The notes under the pieces: generated by a model | The model's input: only the letters and a program-made list of their open reading frames with translations | Databases searched by the model: none | Told to the model about the DNA's origin: nothing | Program-made: the position numbers and the translations under genes | NCBI GenBank assembly: GCA_022821585.1 | Contig: JAJEDI010000055.1 | Coordinates: 186,001-250,000, forward strand | DNA from: Caldilineaceae bacterium | GTDB taxonomy: Bacteria; Chloroflexota; Anaerolineae; Caldilineales; Caldilineaceae | Reading direction: 5' to 3' | DNA: 64,000 bases | In this document: positions 28,687 through 37,942 of the stretch, piece after piece | Position numbering within the stretch: position 1 is the stretch's first letter | How the letters are laid out: each line of letters opens with the position of its first letter

Positions 28687-29181
28687 ATGGCTGAAGAGAA
28701 GTCAGACGATAACCCTTTGGAAGAAGCGGCGGCCAATCTGAGTGCAGATCTGGACGGCGAACGAGTAGACCTTAAGGATGCCAGCGTGGGCGACGTTCGA
28801 GGTGGTCACGTTGCCATGAGGGACTCTGCGGCCCGCTCGGTCCGCGCGCAGGCACTAAACATGTCCGATTCGGCGGCTGGATTCGTGCTTACAAATTCAC
28901 TGGACATGCGCGAAGCCGCGATTGGTCTTGCTGCCAGCGAGCAGACCACCGTTCAGAGTGGAAACATAGGCTTTCTGGCAGCCGGCAGATTGAAGGCGGA
29001 AGAGTTGTGCACCTGGCTGGTCGTAGCGGGAAAAGTAGAAGGCAACGTGAAGACTACGTTTTCGCCGCTTACCGCCCTTGCTCTGGGAGCGGGGTTCGGC
29101 CTGGCCGTGATGCTTTTTCGGAGTATCTTCACTCGCAATCGCGGCCGGCAGTCGAAAGGTGCGGGTAGCACGGAAAGCTGA
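28687..29181 (+). CDS. Small membrane protein with six 15-residue repeats, probable beta-solenoid
   Basis: A 164-residue protein not assignable to a known family. After an acidic N-terminus, residues 27-116 consist of six consecutive 15-residue repeats beginning at V27, V42, L57, L72, T87 and L102; the pattern is hydrophobic-x-hydrophobic-x-[DES]-x-A/N-x-G-hydrophobic, for example LNMSDSAAGFVLTNS. This spacing suggests a short beta-solenoid, comparable in idea to bactofilins. A single membrane span follows (about residues 127-145), then a basic tail. The ATG at 28687 has AAGGAG upstream. It is driven by a perfect consensus promoter, so expression should be high. The L25 gene follows by 86 bases. 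Confidence 0.82.
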   Translation: MAEEKSDDNPLEEAAANLSADLDGERVDLKDASVGDVRGGHVAMRDSAARSVRAQALNMSDSAAGFVLTNSLDMREAAIGLAASEQTTVQSGNIGFLAAGRLKAEELCTWLVVAGKVEGNVKTTFSPLTALALGAGFGLAVMLFRSIFTRNRGRQSKGAGSTES

Positions 29182-29267
29182 CTTGAGCACGTGGCACTCG
29201 GTAACCGAACACACCTGAACAGAATAGATAAATCGGTGCAAATAGAGGAAAAGAGAGTCCCAAAAAG

Positions 29268-29927
29268 ATGTCAGTACTTACTCTGAACGCCAATCCCCGT
29301 AGCCTCACAGGCCGCAAGGTGCGTCGGCTTCGCCCCGAGGGAATCGTCCCGGTCGTAATCTACGGCGGCGGTGACCCGCCGCGAAATGCCCAAGTGGAAG
29401 ACGCCGAATTTGAGCGGGTGTTGCGCGACGGGGGAAACTCCCAGCTCGTCAAGGTCGAGTTGGAAGGCGACGACTACAATGTTCTTGTCAGGGAGGTCCA
29501 ACGCCACCCCGTTCGTCACAACCTGCTGCATGCCGACTTCTATACTGTCAACATGACCGAGACACAACAGGTTAGCGTGCCTCTGATTGCTGTAGGCGCC
29601 GCAATCGTCAGCGCCGACCTGGTGATGGTTCAGTCGATGGATAGCGTGGAGATCGAAGCGTTGCCTGCTGACATCCCCGCACACATCGAAGTCGATGTAT
29701 CTCGTCTGGAAACGCCTGAAAGTCCTCCGATTACAGTCGCAGACCTGCCAAGTATTGCCGGTGTAACTTACATATCCGATGCGGACGAGCCGATCTGCAG
29801 CCTGATTCTCTCCCGCGCAGCCGTCAGCGAGGAAGAGTTGGAGGAGGAAGAAGAGCTGCTGGACACCGACGTCGAGCCGGAAGTCATCGGTCGAGGACGG
29901 GAAGAAGAGGAAGAAGGCGAAGAATAG
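29268..29927 (+). CDS. rplY: Ribosomal protein bL25, long (CTC) form
   Basis: A 219-residue bL25 protein, which binds 5S rRNA in the large subunit. The N-terminal L25 domain contains GRKVRRLRPEGIVPVVIYGGG and VREVQRHPVRHNLLHADFY; the C-terminal CTC-type domain contains VMVQSMDSVEIEALPADIP, the hallmark of the long stress-associated form. The C-terminus is a Glu-rich tail of about 25 residues, typical of this family. It probably shares the strong promoter of the preceding small gene and ends at a clear intrinsic terminator. Confidence 0.95.
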   Translation: MSVLTLNANPRSLTGRKVRRLRPEGIVPVVIYGGGDPPRNAQVEDAEFERVLRDGGNSQLVKVELEGDDYNVLVREVQRHPVRHNLLHADFYTVNMTETQQVSVPLIAVGAAIVSADLVMVQSMDSVEIEALPADIPAHIEVDVSRLETPESPPITVADLPSIAGVTYISDADEPICSLILSRAAVSEEELEEEEELLDTDVEPEVIGRGREEEEEGEE

Positions 29928-29950
29928 GTTCTTCCACAAAAGCTATCGAA

Positions 29951-29978
29951 AGCGCCGACTGCACAGTCGGCGCTTTTT
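29951..29978 (+). terminator. Rho-independent terminator after bL25
   Basis: An 11-bp perfect stem (29951-29961 with 29964-29974) with a 2-base loop, followed by TTTTT, 24 bases after the stop codon. Confidence 0.92.
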
Positions 29979-30085
29979 CGCGTATTTGTCTGGCAGGGGG
30001 GGTAGCTGTCCGAGAACCAGGAGACTACGTTATCCTACTGGAATTGAAAGCGTTCGCATTCAATGCAGTCACTAAACTAGCCAAC

Positions 30086-31426
30086 TCACTGTCCCTCTTC
30101 AGTTTCCTGCTCGACTTCCAGTTCGATCGTGGACGGGACAGCCAGCAGAGGGCGCGTCAGGAAGGGCATAGGATCTACGGCCACGCCGTAAATGCGTAGC
30201 TCCCAGTGGAGATGTTCGCCCGTACTTCGTCCCGTCGTGCCGACAAGCCCGATCGGATCCCCGGCTCGCACCTTTTCTCCAGGGACGACGAGCGCCTCCT
30301 GCAAGTGCCAGTACCCCGTAAACAGCCCGGCACCATGGTCGAGAATGACGCTGATGCCGCGCACGGTCAACGGTTCGGCAATGGTTACAATACCGTCCGC
30401 CGGCGCAAGGACAGGGCTGCCTCCAGGTGCGGCAAAGTCCTGCCCTGTATGAATGGAAAAGTACTGCCCTGAATTATAGTTGCGGCTGACACCGTATGGA
30501 CTCGTCGTGGGAAAATCTGACTGTAGTGGCAGAAGGAACGGGTTGCGCCATTGAATCGGCGTTACAGTACGCGACCAGATTGGGGAAAGATGGTCCAATT
30601 CCTCCTGCGAAATCTCCTGTTCGACCAAAGCGTCTTTGTCCGCCGGCAACCTGATATCCTGAACGGGGAAGATGTGCCCCTGAACGAACACCGGGAAGGA
30701 ACGCGAAACGGTGACACCGTTCGTGGCCTCGTAACTTAGGCTGAGGGAGTAAACTCCCGGCTCAAGTGAAGCCGAAATTGGAACGTGACCGCCCCAAACA
30801 GTGACTTCGCCTCCAGTCTCGTCCTTCCTGCCAATTGCAAGAGGCCGTATTCCCAACGGCGCACCGTTCCACGACGCCTCAAGTGAGAGAGGTCTGTCGA
30901 CTTCAGCCTCAAGCCACCCCGTCTGCCCTTGGACAATCGTAGATGGGACGCCGACTATCTTTACTGAGCCAAAGGGCGTCGCTAGGGGAACGGTATCTCG
31001 CAAGAGCCGAACTGGCTGGCCTGGGAATAGGCGAGCGGTTGGTGTAGTGCTGTTGAGAATTGCCAGCCGAAGATCCGACAGGCCTTCCCGTTCTGCAATC
31101 GACTGTATCGTATCTCCTGGCCTTGCAATAACAGTCCGACGGGCGGCGCCCTCCGGAAGCAGGAGTACTTGCCCGACTTTCAGTGCATTTATGTCGGTGA
31201 GCTGGTTTGTGGCTGCCAGAATCTCCAGCGGGATATCAAGTTCGGATGCGATCGACGCCAAAGTATCGCCCCGCTGGACCACATATGTGTCGCCTGAAGT
31301 CTGCGCAGCGGCTCGGCCCTGCTGCAAAATGGCCAGGAGGGCCAGAAACAGCAGACAGGTCAGCAGCAGGCGGGAAGTGACTCTCCTTCGCTGCGACGAA
31401 CCATAAGTGTCCAACTTTTCTGTCAT
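30086..31426 (-). CDS. LysM-M23 peptidoglycan endopeptidase, exported
   Basis: A 446-residue protein with an N-terminal membrane or signal segment (LLLTCLLFLALLAILQQG) and two LysM domains: TYVVQRGDTLASIASELD and TVIARPGDTIQSIAEREG. A middle beta domain follows, then a C-terminal M23 (lysostaphin-type) domain. Zinc ligands are visible in HTGQDFAAPGGSP (His, Asp) and EHLHWELR (HxH). It should cut peptide cross-bridges in the wall or, as an EnvC/NlpD-type protein, activate an amidase; all ligands are present, which favours activity. The ATG at 31426 gives a normal signal peptide; an upstream in-frame extension does not. Confidence 0.92.
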   Translation of the reverse strand: MTEKLDTYGSSQRRRVTSRLLLTCLLFLALLAILQQGRAAAQTSGDTYVVQRGDTLASIASELDIPLEILAATNQLTDINALKVGQVLLLPEGAARRTVIARPGDTIQSIAEREGLSDLRLAILNSTTPTARLFPGQPVRLLRDTVPLATPFGSVKIVGVPSTIVQGQTGWLEAEVDRPLSLEASWNGAPLGIRPLAIGRKDETGGEVTVWGGHVPISASLEPGVYSLSLSYEATNGVTVSRSFPVFVQGHIFPVQDIRLPADKDALVEQEISQEELDHLSPIWSRTVTPIQWRNPFLLPLQSDFPTTSPYGVSRNYNSGQYFSIHTGQDFAAPGGSPVLAPADGIVTIAEPLTVRGISVILDHGAGLFTGYWHLQEALVVPGEKVRAGDPIGLVGTTGRSTGEHLHWELRIYGVAVDPMPFLTRPLLAVPSTIELEVEQETEEGQ

Positions 31427-31589
31427 AGAAAAATGTAACTGCTCCTCCCTGCGCGTGACCTCATTCACTCGACATGCTGTACACGCGTACTCACGCGTAA
31501 AGAGTCTGGGGAGCGTTGCCGGTGCCGCGCCGAAAAGCTTGCGTTCTCGCGTCCTGGTGGACTCTGTCTCTCGGACGTTCTCAGGACTC

Positions 31590-32207
31590 CTATTCCGAAC
31601 CGGGCTCATACACCTCGGGCTTGAGAACGCCAATGTAAGGGAGGTTGCGGTATTTCTGATTGAAATCCAACCCGTAGCCGATGACAAACTCATTTGGTAC
31701 AGAGAAACCGGTCCAGAAAAGTTCGATGTCTACTTCCCGTCTTGTTGGTTTGTCCAGCAGTGTAACGACCTCAAGGCTGGCAGGATTACGGGCACGGAAG
31801 AGCCGGGTAAGATAGGCGAGGGTATGTCCGCTGTCAATTATATCCTCGACCAAAAGAGCATGGCGGCCTTCTATCGGTTCATTCAAGTCCTTCAGTATTC
31901 GAACTACCCCTGTGCTCATCGTAGAGGCGCCGTAGCTGCTTGTAGCAAGAAAGTCCAATTCGTGCGGGATCGAGATGGCTCGCATGAGGTCGGCCACGAA
32001 GACGACACTGCCCTTGAGGACAGCGATTAGCAAGAGATCTTTGTCCGCATAGCGCTCATCGATCTGGCGGCCCAAATCGCGAACTCGGTCCTGGATCTCT
32101 TCTGCAGAGATCAGTACTCGTTCTACGTCCTGGCACAGAGGACTCTGCACCCAAGGTTCGGCATTCTCCTCTTGCACTGCTGCTACCTCTGGTGGGCGTT
32201 CTGCCAT
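31590..32207 (-). CDS. hpt: Hypoxanthine phosphoribosyltransferase
   Basis: A 205-residue purine salvage enzyme that converts hypoxanthine (and often guanine) plus PRPP to IMP or GMP. The PRPP-binding motif is [13 protein letters not shown]; the first loop is [15 protein letters not shown], and the C-terminal [22 protein letters not shown] is typical of the family. An N-terminal extension of about 25 residues precedes the conserved region, but the ATG at 32207 has a good GGAGAAG ribosome-binding site. Together with riboswitch-controlled purH, the window covers both de novo and salvage routes to IMP. Confidence 0.96.
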   Translation of the reverse strand: MAERPPEVAAVQEENAEPWVQSPLCQDVERVLISAEEIQDRVRDLGRQIDERYADKDLLLIAVLKGSVVFVADLMRAISIPHELDFLATSSYGASTMSTGVVRILKDLNEPIEGRHALLVEDIIDSGHTLAYLTRLFRARNPASLEVVTLLDKPTRREVDIELFWTGFSVPNEFVIGYGLDFNQKYRNLPYIGVLKPEVYEPGSE

Positions 32208-32313
32208 CTGCCACTTCTCCTGTTTAGAAGCCTAAGTGTTTGACGGAAGACTGCGGGGCATCCGGCGCAGAATCCGGAAACCAACCATGCCCCCGAGATG
32301 GGTCAGGATCGTA

Positions 32314-32988
32314 TCATTCGCTGAAGTGCCTACCAAATCCTCCTTCGCTCGGCTGGCATTCGCGCACCACTGTGAGCAACTCGCTGAGTATCATTGCCGT
32401 CGCCCCCCAGATGGTCTGTTCCTGAATGGCGTAGAAAGGCACAAGCGCAGATCGATCGGCAAGCTGCCACTGCTCCCTCCGCTGATTGGTTGTGTCGAGC
32501 AGATCTGCCAACGGCACTTCTAGCAGCAGGGCTACTTCGCCGGGGTCGGGTCGAAAGTTCGGATCGGCGTTCAATCGTCCTACAGTCGGGTAGACTTCGT
32601 AATTACTCGGTCGAATGTAGAGTTCGGTGAGCGTGCCGAGAACCTGTACGTCGTTCGGCGCGATTCCCAGTTCCTCGTGGGCCTCGCGCAAAGCAGTCTC
32701 GGTCAGATTCCTATCTCCTTCCTCGATTCCACCCCCAGGAAATGCGACCTGACCGCTGTGCGTGCCGTCATAGGTGGGGCGTAGGATCAGGGGAACATGC
32801 AGCCTGCCCTTGAGGCTGTAGAGCAGGACGAGAACGCCGCTCTGAAGGGCCGGCTCATCAGGTCTGTCATCAGGATGCCAGCCCGGGCGCGGCAGCGGCG
32901 CCATCAACGCCTGGGCCTGGCGGCCAGGCAGTGCCGCGGCCAGATTCCTCTGCAAACTGTTAAAGAAACCGTCCACTGAAGCGGTCAC
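32314..32988 (-). CDS. Nudix hydrolase, CoA-pyrophosphatase-like
   Basis: A 224-residue Nudix protein. The Nudix box is complete: GGGIEEGDRNLTETALREAHEELGI (GX5EX7REUXEEXGU). The preceding LRPTYDGTHSGQVAFPGG matches the extended NuCoA signature of CoA diphosphatases, which split coenzyme A and its derivatives to 3',5'-ADP and phosphopantetheine. Substrate assignment is therefore probable, not proven. It lies upstream of hpt on the same strand with a gap of about 106 bases. Confidence 0.9.
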   Translation of the reverse strand: MTASVDGFFNSLQRNLAAALPGRQAQALMAPLPRPGWHPDDRPDEPALQSGVLVLLYSLKGRLHVPLILRPTYDGTHSGQVAFPGGGIEEGDRNLTETALREAHEELGIAPNDVQVLGTLTELYIRPSNYEVYPTVGRLNADPNFRPDPGEVALLLEVPLADLLDTTNQRREQWQLADRSALVPFYAIQEQTIWGATAMILSELLTVVRECQPSEGGFGRHFSE

Positions 32989-33021
32989 AATTGTCCAGTT
33001 CCTCGTCGCCGGCAGGCTTCT

Positions 33022-33270
33022 CTATTCCTGGTCGGAACGACGGGATTGAAACACGATCTGTCCCTTTTCGTCCACTTCCCAACCATACTCGTCAAGATAG
33101 ATGTCACGATCGGGCAGCCTCAGGCGACGGGCCAGGCGGTCGAAAGCAAACGGGACTGTGCCCTTCGCATCCGTCAATACGCCCGTCGCAACATCTCGAT
33201 CGCGCCGGCTGAAGCGCATCACGGTCTCCTCTTGGCGAGTCACCCACAATACGAGCGGACGCACACTCAT
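33022..33270 (-). CDS. Small hypothetical protein coupled to tilS
   Basis: An 82-residue protein of unknown function, translated from an ATG that overlaps the tilS stop codon (ATGA), which indicates translational coupling. A longer in-frame start exists inside tilS but the coupled start is preferred. The sequence is charged, with no membrane span: it begins MSVRPLVLWVTRQEE, has a central KGTVPFAFDRLARRLRLPD and ends in YGWEVDEKGQIVFQSRR. The last segment looks like paired beta strands. No known domain was recognised. Confidence 0.72.
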   Translation of the reverse strand: MSVRPLVLWVTRQEETVMRFSRRDRDVATGVLTDAKGTVPFAFDRLARRLRLPDRDIYLDEYGWEVDEKGQIVFQSRRSDQE

Positions 33271-34868
33271 CGGGTGGTGGGCTCCCAGAAAAGATGAAGG
33301 ACTCGCCGGCTGCCGGGCGTTATGCGTACGTTGTGAGCGATCTGATGTCCTCCTACCCAAACGACTCGCTCACCATCCAGCAGAATGGGCCAGCCGGAAC
33401 GCAGGAAACGTGGGATTTTGCGATCGGTGAAATAGTCGGCCAGCGCCTTGCCATGCCCGCCTAACCCCAAGGGCTCAAAGCGCTGGCCCTGACGGGGCGT
33501 ACTGAGTCTGAGCTTCTCAACTGAGTCGGCGTCGATGTAAGCCTCCCAGCTGGAAAGTTCGCGGTCGCCTGGCGCCGACCGCGTCCCTGGGGAAGTGGTC
33601 GACGTTTTTGCCCATACCTGTCCCAGGTCCTGTCTGTTCACCTCTTCGCAACGTAGAGTCCAACGGTCAACAACGATCTCTCCGGCCGCAGACAGCTCTC
33701 TGGTTGGATGATTCGCCCGCCAGGAATCATCAAGATAAGGGTGCTCAGGAAGAAATGGCGCAGCGTCAAGATGGTGCAGGCTGAACAGGTCTTGTGTTCG
33801 GGTCAGCATTACATCGGCAAACCAGTTGTAAGGGCCGCCGGACCGGATTTCATCGCAGAGTGCCCGTCGCAGGCGTTCGACGGCGTCGAAGCCGAGTTCA
33901 GTCATTGAGCAGCCCAGCTCGCGAGCGGACACTCTCAAAGTCCCTCGCTGCTCGGCCGGACTCAAGCCTCGAAAGGCAAGCAGGTCGAAGACCTGCCGGC
34001 TGGTAACGTTAAGCACTGTCTCCTCTGGATTCGGGGCCAATGCGACTGGCGAGGCTGGCGTTTCCTCAATCTTGCTGCCGTGTCTCGTCGCGTCCAGTGC
34101 CTCCTGTGAGTGACGCTCCATCCTTTGCACCTCACCTCTCATCACCGCGGCAGTTCTGCACAGACAAGCGATGATCCTTGGATTGAGTTCCTCCAGTCGT
34201 GGCACTATTTCGTGTCGGACTCGATTTCGTACCAAGGTCAGGTCCCTATTGGACGGGTCTTCACGCCAGGGAACGTCGTGTTCTTTGAGATACTCCATGA
34301 TCTCTGACCGGGAGACTTCCAGCAGTGGCCGGACGATTCGAACGCCGGGTACCGGCTCGCCTTGAAGAAGAAGAGGCCTGACCGCTCGCATCCCTGCCAG
34401 CCCGTGCACGCCGCTGCCTCGAATCAGATTCATAAGCACAGTCTCAGCCTGATCGTTGGCTGTGTGGGCCACCGCCACATCCACCGGGCGGCCTTCGACC
34501 TGATGTCTAACGGCCACTTGAGCCAGAAACCGATAGCGAAAACCGCGGGCGGTCGCCTCCAGATTCCCCTTTTGGGTCAACGCCCCGAGCGGCAACCTGG
34601 TCGTCTCGAAGGGCAAATTCCAGCTTCTGGCCATCTCGCCAACAAACGCAGCCTCATCCGCGGACTCCGGCCGGATATTGTGGTCGAGATGGGCAACAAC
34701 CGGATCAAGGTTCCATACGGTCCGTAAGCGCGTGAGCAAGTGCAGCAGGGCCGTACTGTCTGCACCTCCGCTGACAGCGACGACTACCTTGGCAGTGTGT
34801 CCTTCACGCTGGGTCGACGAAGGAAAGAGGCTTTCCCTCGCACGCACCTGTCCGACCACATCGAACAT
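33267..34868 (-). CDS. tilS: tRNA(Ile)-lysidine synthase TilS
   Basis: A protein of about 533 residues that ligates lysine to cytidine 34 of the AUA-reading tRNA-Ile, an essential decoding step. The PP-loop is VAVSGGADSTALLHLL, followed by HLDHNIRPES and HTANDQAETVLMNLIRGSG; the C-terminal TilS domain has RFEPLGLGGHGKALADYFTDRK. The ATG at 34868 is favoured by comparison with the usual short N-terminus, but it has no clear ribosome-binding site, and the frame stays open to 35060, so the start is uncertain. An 82-residue gene overlaps the stop. Confidence 0.92.
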   Translation of the reverse strand: MFDVVGQVRARESLFPSSTQREGHTAKVVVAVSGGADSTALLHLLTRLRTVWNLDPVVAHLDHNIRPESADEAAFVGEMARSWNLPFETTRLPLGALTQKGNLEATARGFRYRFLAQVAVRHQVEGRPVDVAVAHTANDQAETVLMNLIRGSGVHGLAGMRAVRPLLLQGEPVPGVRIVRPLLEVSRSEIMEYLKEHDVPWREDPSNRDLTLVRNRVRHEIVPRLEELNPRIIACLCRTAAVMRGEVQRMERHSQEALDATRHGSKIEETPASPVALAPNPEETVLNVTSRQVFDLLAFRGLSPAEQRGTLRVSARELGCSMTELGFDAVERLRRALCDEIRSGGPYNWFADVMLTRTQDLFSLHHLDAAPFLPEHPYLDDSWRANHPTRELSAAGEIVVDRWTLRCEEVNRQDLGQVWAKTSTTSPGTRSAPGDRELSSWEAYIDADSVEKLRLSTPRQGQRFEPLGLGGHGKALADYFTDRKIPRFLRSGWPILLDGERVVWVGGHQIAHNVRITPGSRRVLHLFWEPTTR

Positions 34869-35170
34869 CCGCTGGTCGTTGTCCGACAGAGTGGCCCGAT
34901 CAGGTTGGGTCTCGCCGATTTCAGAGTTATTATCGTTGTCCTGAGACCCCGCAAATGTCCGAGTTTCAACCAGGAGTTCAACCCCCTCCCTCGACAGGCA
35001 CCCGCACAATTTCCTATGCGATTGGCACCTGTGAAGTCTAAGGCTCGGCGCCTGAGGCAACTACCACATTCACCGCTATAGCATAGCGGAGGCCGGCTAT
35101 CTTTCGCAAAACGGATCGACGAAAACGATGCCATAAGTATGTCAATTGTATTTTGTGTCAATTATGCCTA

Positions 35171-35179
35171 TGGTATACT
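35171..35179 (+). promoter_or_regulatory. Extended -10 promoter element for the mre cluster
   Basis: TGGTATACT is an extended -10 element about 90 bases before the mreB start; the upstream region is AT-rich without a strong -35 hexamer. Similar TGN-TATACT elements precede gnd and the second nuoA. Confidence 0.5.
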
Positions 35180-35268
35180 TGTATCGTTAAAGGTACTTCA
35201 CCTGCACAGTGGGCTGCCGGGCCGCCCTCTGTAGATCCGACCCTGCAAGATATGGAGATGTCCCCGGA

Positions 35269-36339
35269 GTGGCAAATCCGTTAGACTGGCTGTTGGGGCT
35301 CTTTTCACTCGATATTGGCATAGACCTGGGCACGGCAAATACCTTGGTTCACGTGAAAGGCCGAGGGGTTATCATAGACGAACCGTCGGTGGTCGCTATC
35401 GATAAATCGTCGAAACGCCGCAATTCGGTCAAAGCAATCGGGCAGGAGGCCAAGGAGATGGTCGGTCGTACACCATCTCACATCGTGGCCGTCCGCCCTC
35501 TGCAGGATGGCGTTATCTCAGATTTTAAGATGACGGAAGAGATGATCCATGCCTTCATCGGCAAGGTTCACGGTAACCGCGCCTTCGGTACGGCCCGCCC
35601 TCGCGTTGTGATCGGCATCCCTTCCGGCGTGACCGAAGTGGAGAAGCGTGCAGTTCGAGATGCAACTGTAAGCGCGGGCGCGAGGGAAGCGGGTCTGGTC
35701 GAAGAGCCGATGGCGGCCGCCATCGGCGCAGGACTGCCGGTTACCGAATCCGTGGGCTCCATGATCGTCGACATCGGCGGTGGGACCACCGAAGTGGCGG
35801 TGATCTCGATGGGTGGGATCGTCGTATCACGCTCGATCAGGGTCGCCGGTGACGAGATGAACGAGGACATAGTCAACTACAGCCGCCAAAAGTACAATCT
35901 CTTGATTGGCGAACGCATGGCGGAGAGAGTCAAGATCGAAATCGGCTCCGCGTATCCGCTGGAACATGAGCGGACCATGATCATCCGAGGACGCAATCTG
36001 ATCACGGGTCTGCCAGAGGCGATCGAAATCAGTTCAGTTGAAATCAGGGAGGCTCTCACCGGATCCGTAGAAGTCATCGTCGACGCGGTCAAAGATACTC
36101 TGGATGACACGCCCCCTGAGCTCGTGGCAGATCTGATGGAGCATGGGATCGTGCTCGCAGGAGGCGGCGCTCTATTGCAGGGGCTGGCCCAGCGCATTCA
36201 GGACGAAAACCGCATGCACGTCTACGTTGCCGACAACCCGCTCTCATCGGTCGTGCTCGGGACAGGCATGATCCTGGAGAAACCCGAACACTACGCCGAA
36301 ACTCTGACAACCATGCAGCGCAAGAGCACGATTCGATAG
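35269..36339 (+). CDS. mreB: Rod-shape-determining protein MreB
   Basis: A 356-residue bacterial actin that forms membrane-associated filaments and guides lateral wall synthesis. Phosphate-binding and nucleotide motifs are visible: IGIDLGTANTLV near the N-terminus, MIVDIGGGTTEVAVIS in the middle and GIVLAGGGALLQGL near the end. The hydrophobic N-terminal NPLDWLLGLFS could insert in the membrane. The GTG at 35269 is chosen because it places the first actin strand at the usual distance; further upstream codons look non-coding. It is the first gene of a seven-gene same-strand cluster. Confidence 0.96.
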   Translation: MANPLDWLLGLFSLDIGIDLGTANTLVHVKGRGVIIDEPSVVAIDKSSKRRNSVKAIGQEAKEMVGRTPSHIVAVRPLQDGVISDFKMTEEMIHAFIGKVHGNRAFGTARPRVVIGIPSGVTEVEKRAVRDATVSAGAREAGLVEEPMAAAIGAGLPVTESVGSMIVDIGGGTTEVAVISMGGIVVSRSIRVAGDEMNEDIVNYSRQKYNLLIGERMAERVKIEIGSAYPLEHERTMIIRGRNLITGLPEAIEISSVEIREALTGSVEVIVDAVKDTLDDTPPELVADLMEHGIVLAGGGALLQGLAQRIQDENRMHVYVADNPLSSVVLGTGMILEKPEHYAETLTTMQRKSTIR

Positions 36340-36398
36340 TTCGCGGCTCGCGTAGACAAGTCCAGGGTGCCCCTTTTTGAACTTACATCGAAAAGCCT

Positions 36399-37301
36399 AT
36401 GCGTAACAGCGATCAGCGCGGCTGGGGCAGTGTAAACTTTGGGCTCAAACTAATCATCCTCACTCTGACGGCCATCCTGCTCCTGGCTTTGCAACAGACC
36501 GGCCGCCTGGGGACGGTGGAAGGACTGGTCACCATGGTAACCGCGCCGGGCCAGTCCGGCTTGTCGACCTTGACAAACCGCCTCACCAACTCCCTGACAA
36601 ACCTGCGAAACTATCGCTCTCTCCAGCGGCGGTTAACCGAATTAGAACGTATCGTCGAAAGCCTGAGCGTTGAAAACCTGCGTTTGCAGGAAGTGGAGCG
36701 CGAAAATCAACGCTTACGCGAACTCCTGGAATTTGCCGAAACCAGACCCAGCTTCGAACTGCAAGGCGGGCAGATCATCGCCCGAGCCATCGGACAGAAC
36801 GCCACCAATTTTCTGAATGTGGCAATGATCGATCTCGGGAGCCGGCACGGCATCAGAGTTGGAATGCCGGTGGTGAATGAGCAGGGCCTCGTAGGCCGAA
36901 TCAGCGATGTCACTTCAACGACCTCCAAGGTGTTGCTCGTCACCGATTCATCCAGCACTGTCAACGCCATCTTGCAGGCGAGCCGCTTGACCGGTGTCAT
37001 CAGCGGTACGCCCGGCTCACATCCTGTGATCGGTTTCCTCCCCCAGGGCACGGAAATCGGTGTTGGGGAGGTGGTCCTTACCTCAGGTATGGGCGGCAAT
37101 TTCCCCAAGGGTATCCATATCGGACAGGTAGTCGAGGTGCGGCAGCGAGACGTAAATGTCTTTCAGGAGGCTGTTGTAAGGCCGACTGTGAATTTCGGCC
37201 AGCTTGAGGAGGTGATGGTCGTCACCAACTTCGATCCCTCTGAGTTTGTACCGCTGCTGGATTCTTTGCCTGATTCGCCGGGAGAGACGAGTGACGAGTG
37301 A
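36399..37301 (+). CDS. mreC: Rod-shape-determining protein MreC
   Basis: A 300-residue membrane-anchored scaffold that links MreB to PBP2 and RodA. One N-terminal span (residues about 15-33) is followed by a coiled coil (about 65-112, rich in RRLTELERIVESLSVENLRLQ-type heptads) and the paired beta domains with IGQNATNFLNVAMIDLGSRHGI and MPVVNEQGLVGRI. Length and order are typical. Its 3' end carries three tandem copies of a 7-base repeat and overlaps the mreD start. Confidence 0.94.
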   Translation: MRNSDQRGWGSVNFGLKLIILTLTAILLLALQQTGRLGTVEGLVTMVTAPGQSGLSTLTNRLTNSLTNLRNYRSLQRRLTELERIVESLSVENLRLQEVERENQRLRELLEFAETRPSFELQGGQIIARAIGQNATNFLNVAMIDLGSRHGIRVGMPVVNEQGLVGRISDVTSTTSKVLLVTDSSSTVNAILQASRLTGVISGTPGSHPVIGFLPQGTEIGVGEVVLTSGMGGNFPKGIHIGQVVEVRQRDVNVFQEAVVRPTVNFGQLEEVMVVTNFDPSEFVPLLDSLPDSPGETSDE

Positions 37302-37942
37302 CGAGTGACATGCATAGTCTGGGGCCAAGGGGAATCTCCCAGGAAAGAAGGGCCAGGGGCTCAATCTTCGGGTCCGCAAGGGCACAGCTGGACGGTTTTG
37401 GGCAGGTTCACGCAAGGAGGGCCTTTCCCACTTCATTCTCCTCATCCAATCTGGGTACTTCCTGGCTGATCGTTCCCATTCTAGGCGCAACAGCAGTCTT
37501 CCAGGTCGTCGTCGTTCCCAAGTTGGCGGTACGGGGGGTCTACCCCGACCTGATACTGCTACTTGTGATTGCCAGGTCACTCGTAGCCGGCGGGCGCGGT
37601 GCAGTTTCTTGGGGATTCGTTGGCGGGCTGTGGATGGATGTCCTCAGCGGGGGAGCAATCGGCGCCTCCAGTTTGGCCTTGATGGCAACCTCACTGTTGA
37701 CTGGAGTCGGCCACAACGCGATTTTCCGGCGCAATTCCTTCGTGCCTTTCATCTCTGCGTTGTCCGGTACACTTGTCTTTTCACTGTTATACCTGACCAT
37801 ACTGGTTGGTGTCGGCTACAGGTTCCCGCCGGTTCCTTTGGTTTTCAACCTGATCGTCCCTGCTACCCTGTACAATTGCGCCGTGATGTTCTTGGCGACG
37901 CCAATCTTGAATCGTTTGCCAGAACAAGCAAACTATCCTTAG
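37298..37942 (+). CDS. mreD: Rod-shape-determining protein MreD
   Basis: A 214-residue integral membrane protein with five to six spans after residue about 52, including WLIVPILGATAVFQVVVVP, GVYPDLILLLVIARSL and WGFVGGLWMDVLSGGAIGAS, the last being the characteristic MreD segment. It belongs to the elongasome with MreC. The first 50 residues are polar and longer than usual, so translation may instead start at an internal codon; the GTG at 37298 overlaps the mreC stop by 4 bases. Its position between mreC and the PBP2 gene supports the assignment. Confidence 0.88.
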   Translation: MTSDMHSLGPRGISQERRARGSIFGSARAQLDGFGQVHARRAFPTSFSSSNLGTSWLIVPILGATAVFQVVVVPKLAVRGVYPDLILLLVIARSLVAGGRGAVSWGFVGGLWMDVLSGGAIGASSLALMATSLLTGVGHNAIFRRNSFVPFISALSGTLVFSLLYLTILVGVGYRFPPVPLVFNLIVPATLYNCAVMFLATPILNRLPEQANYP

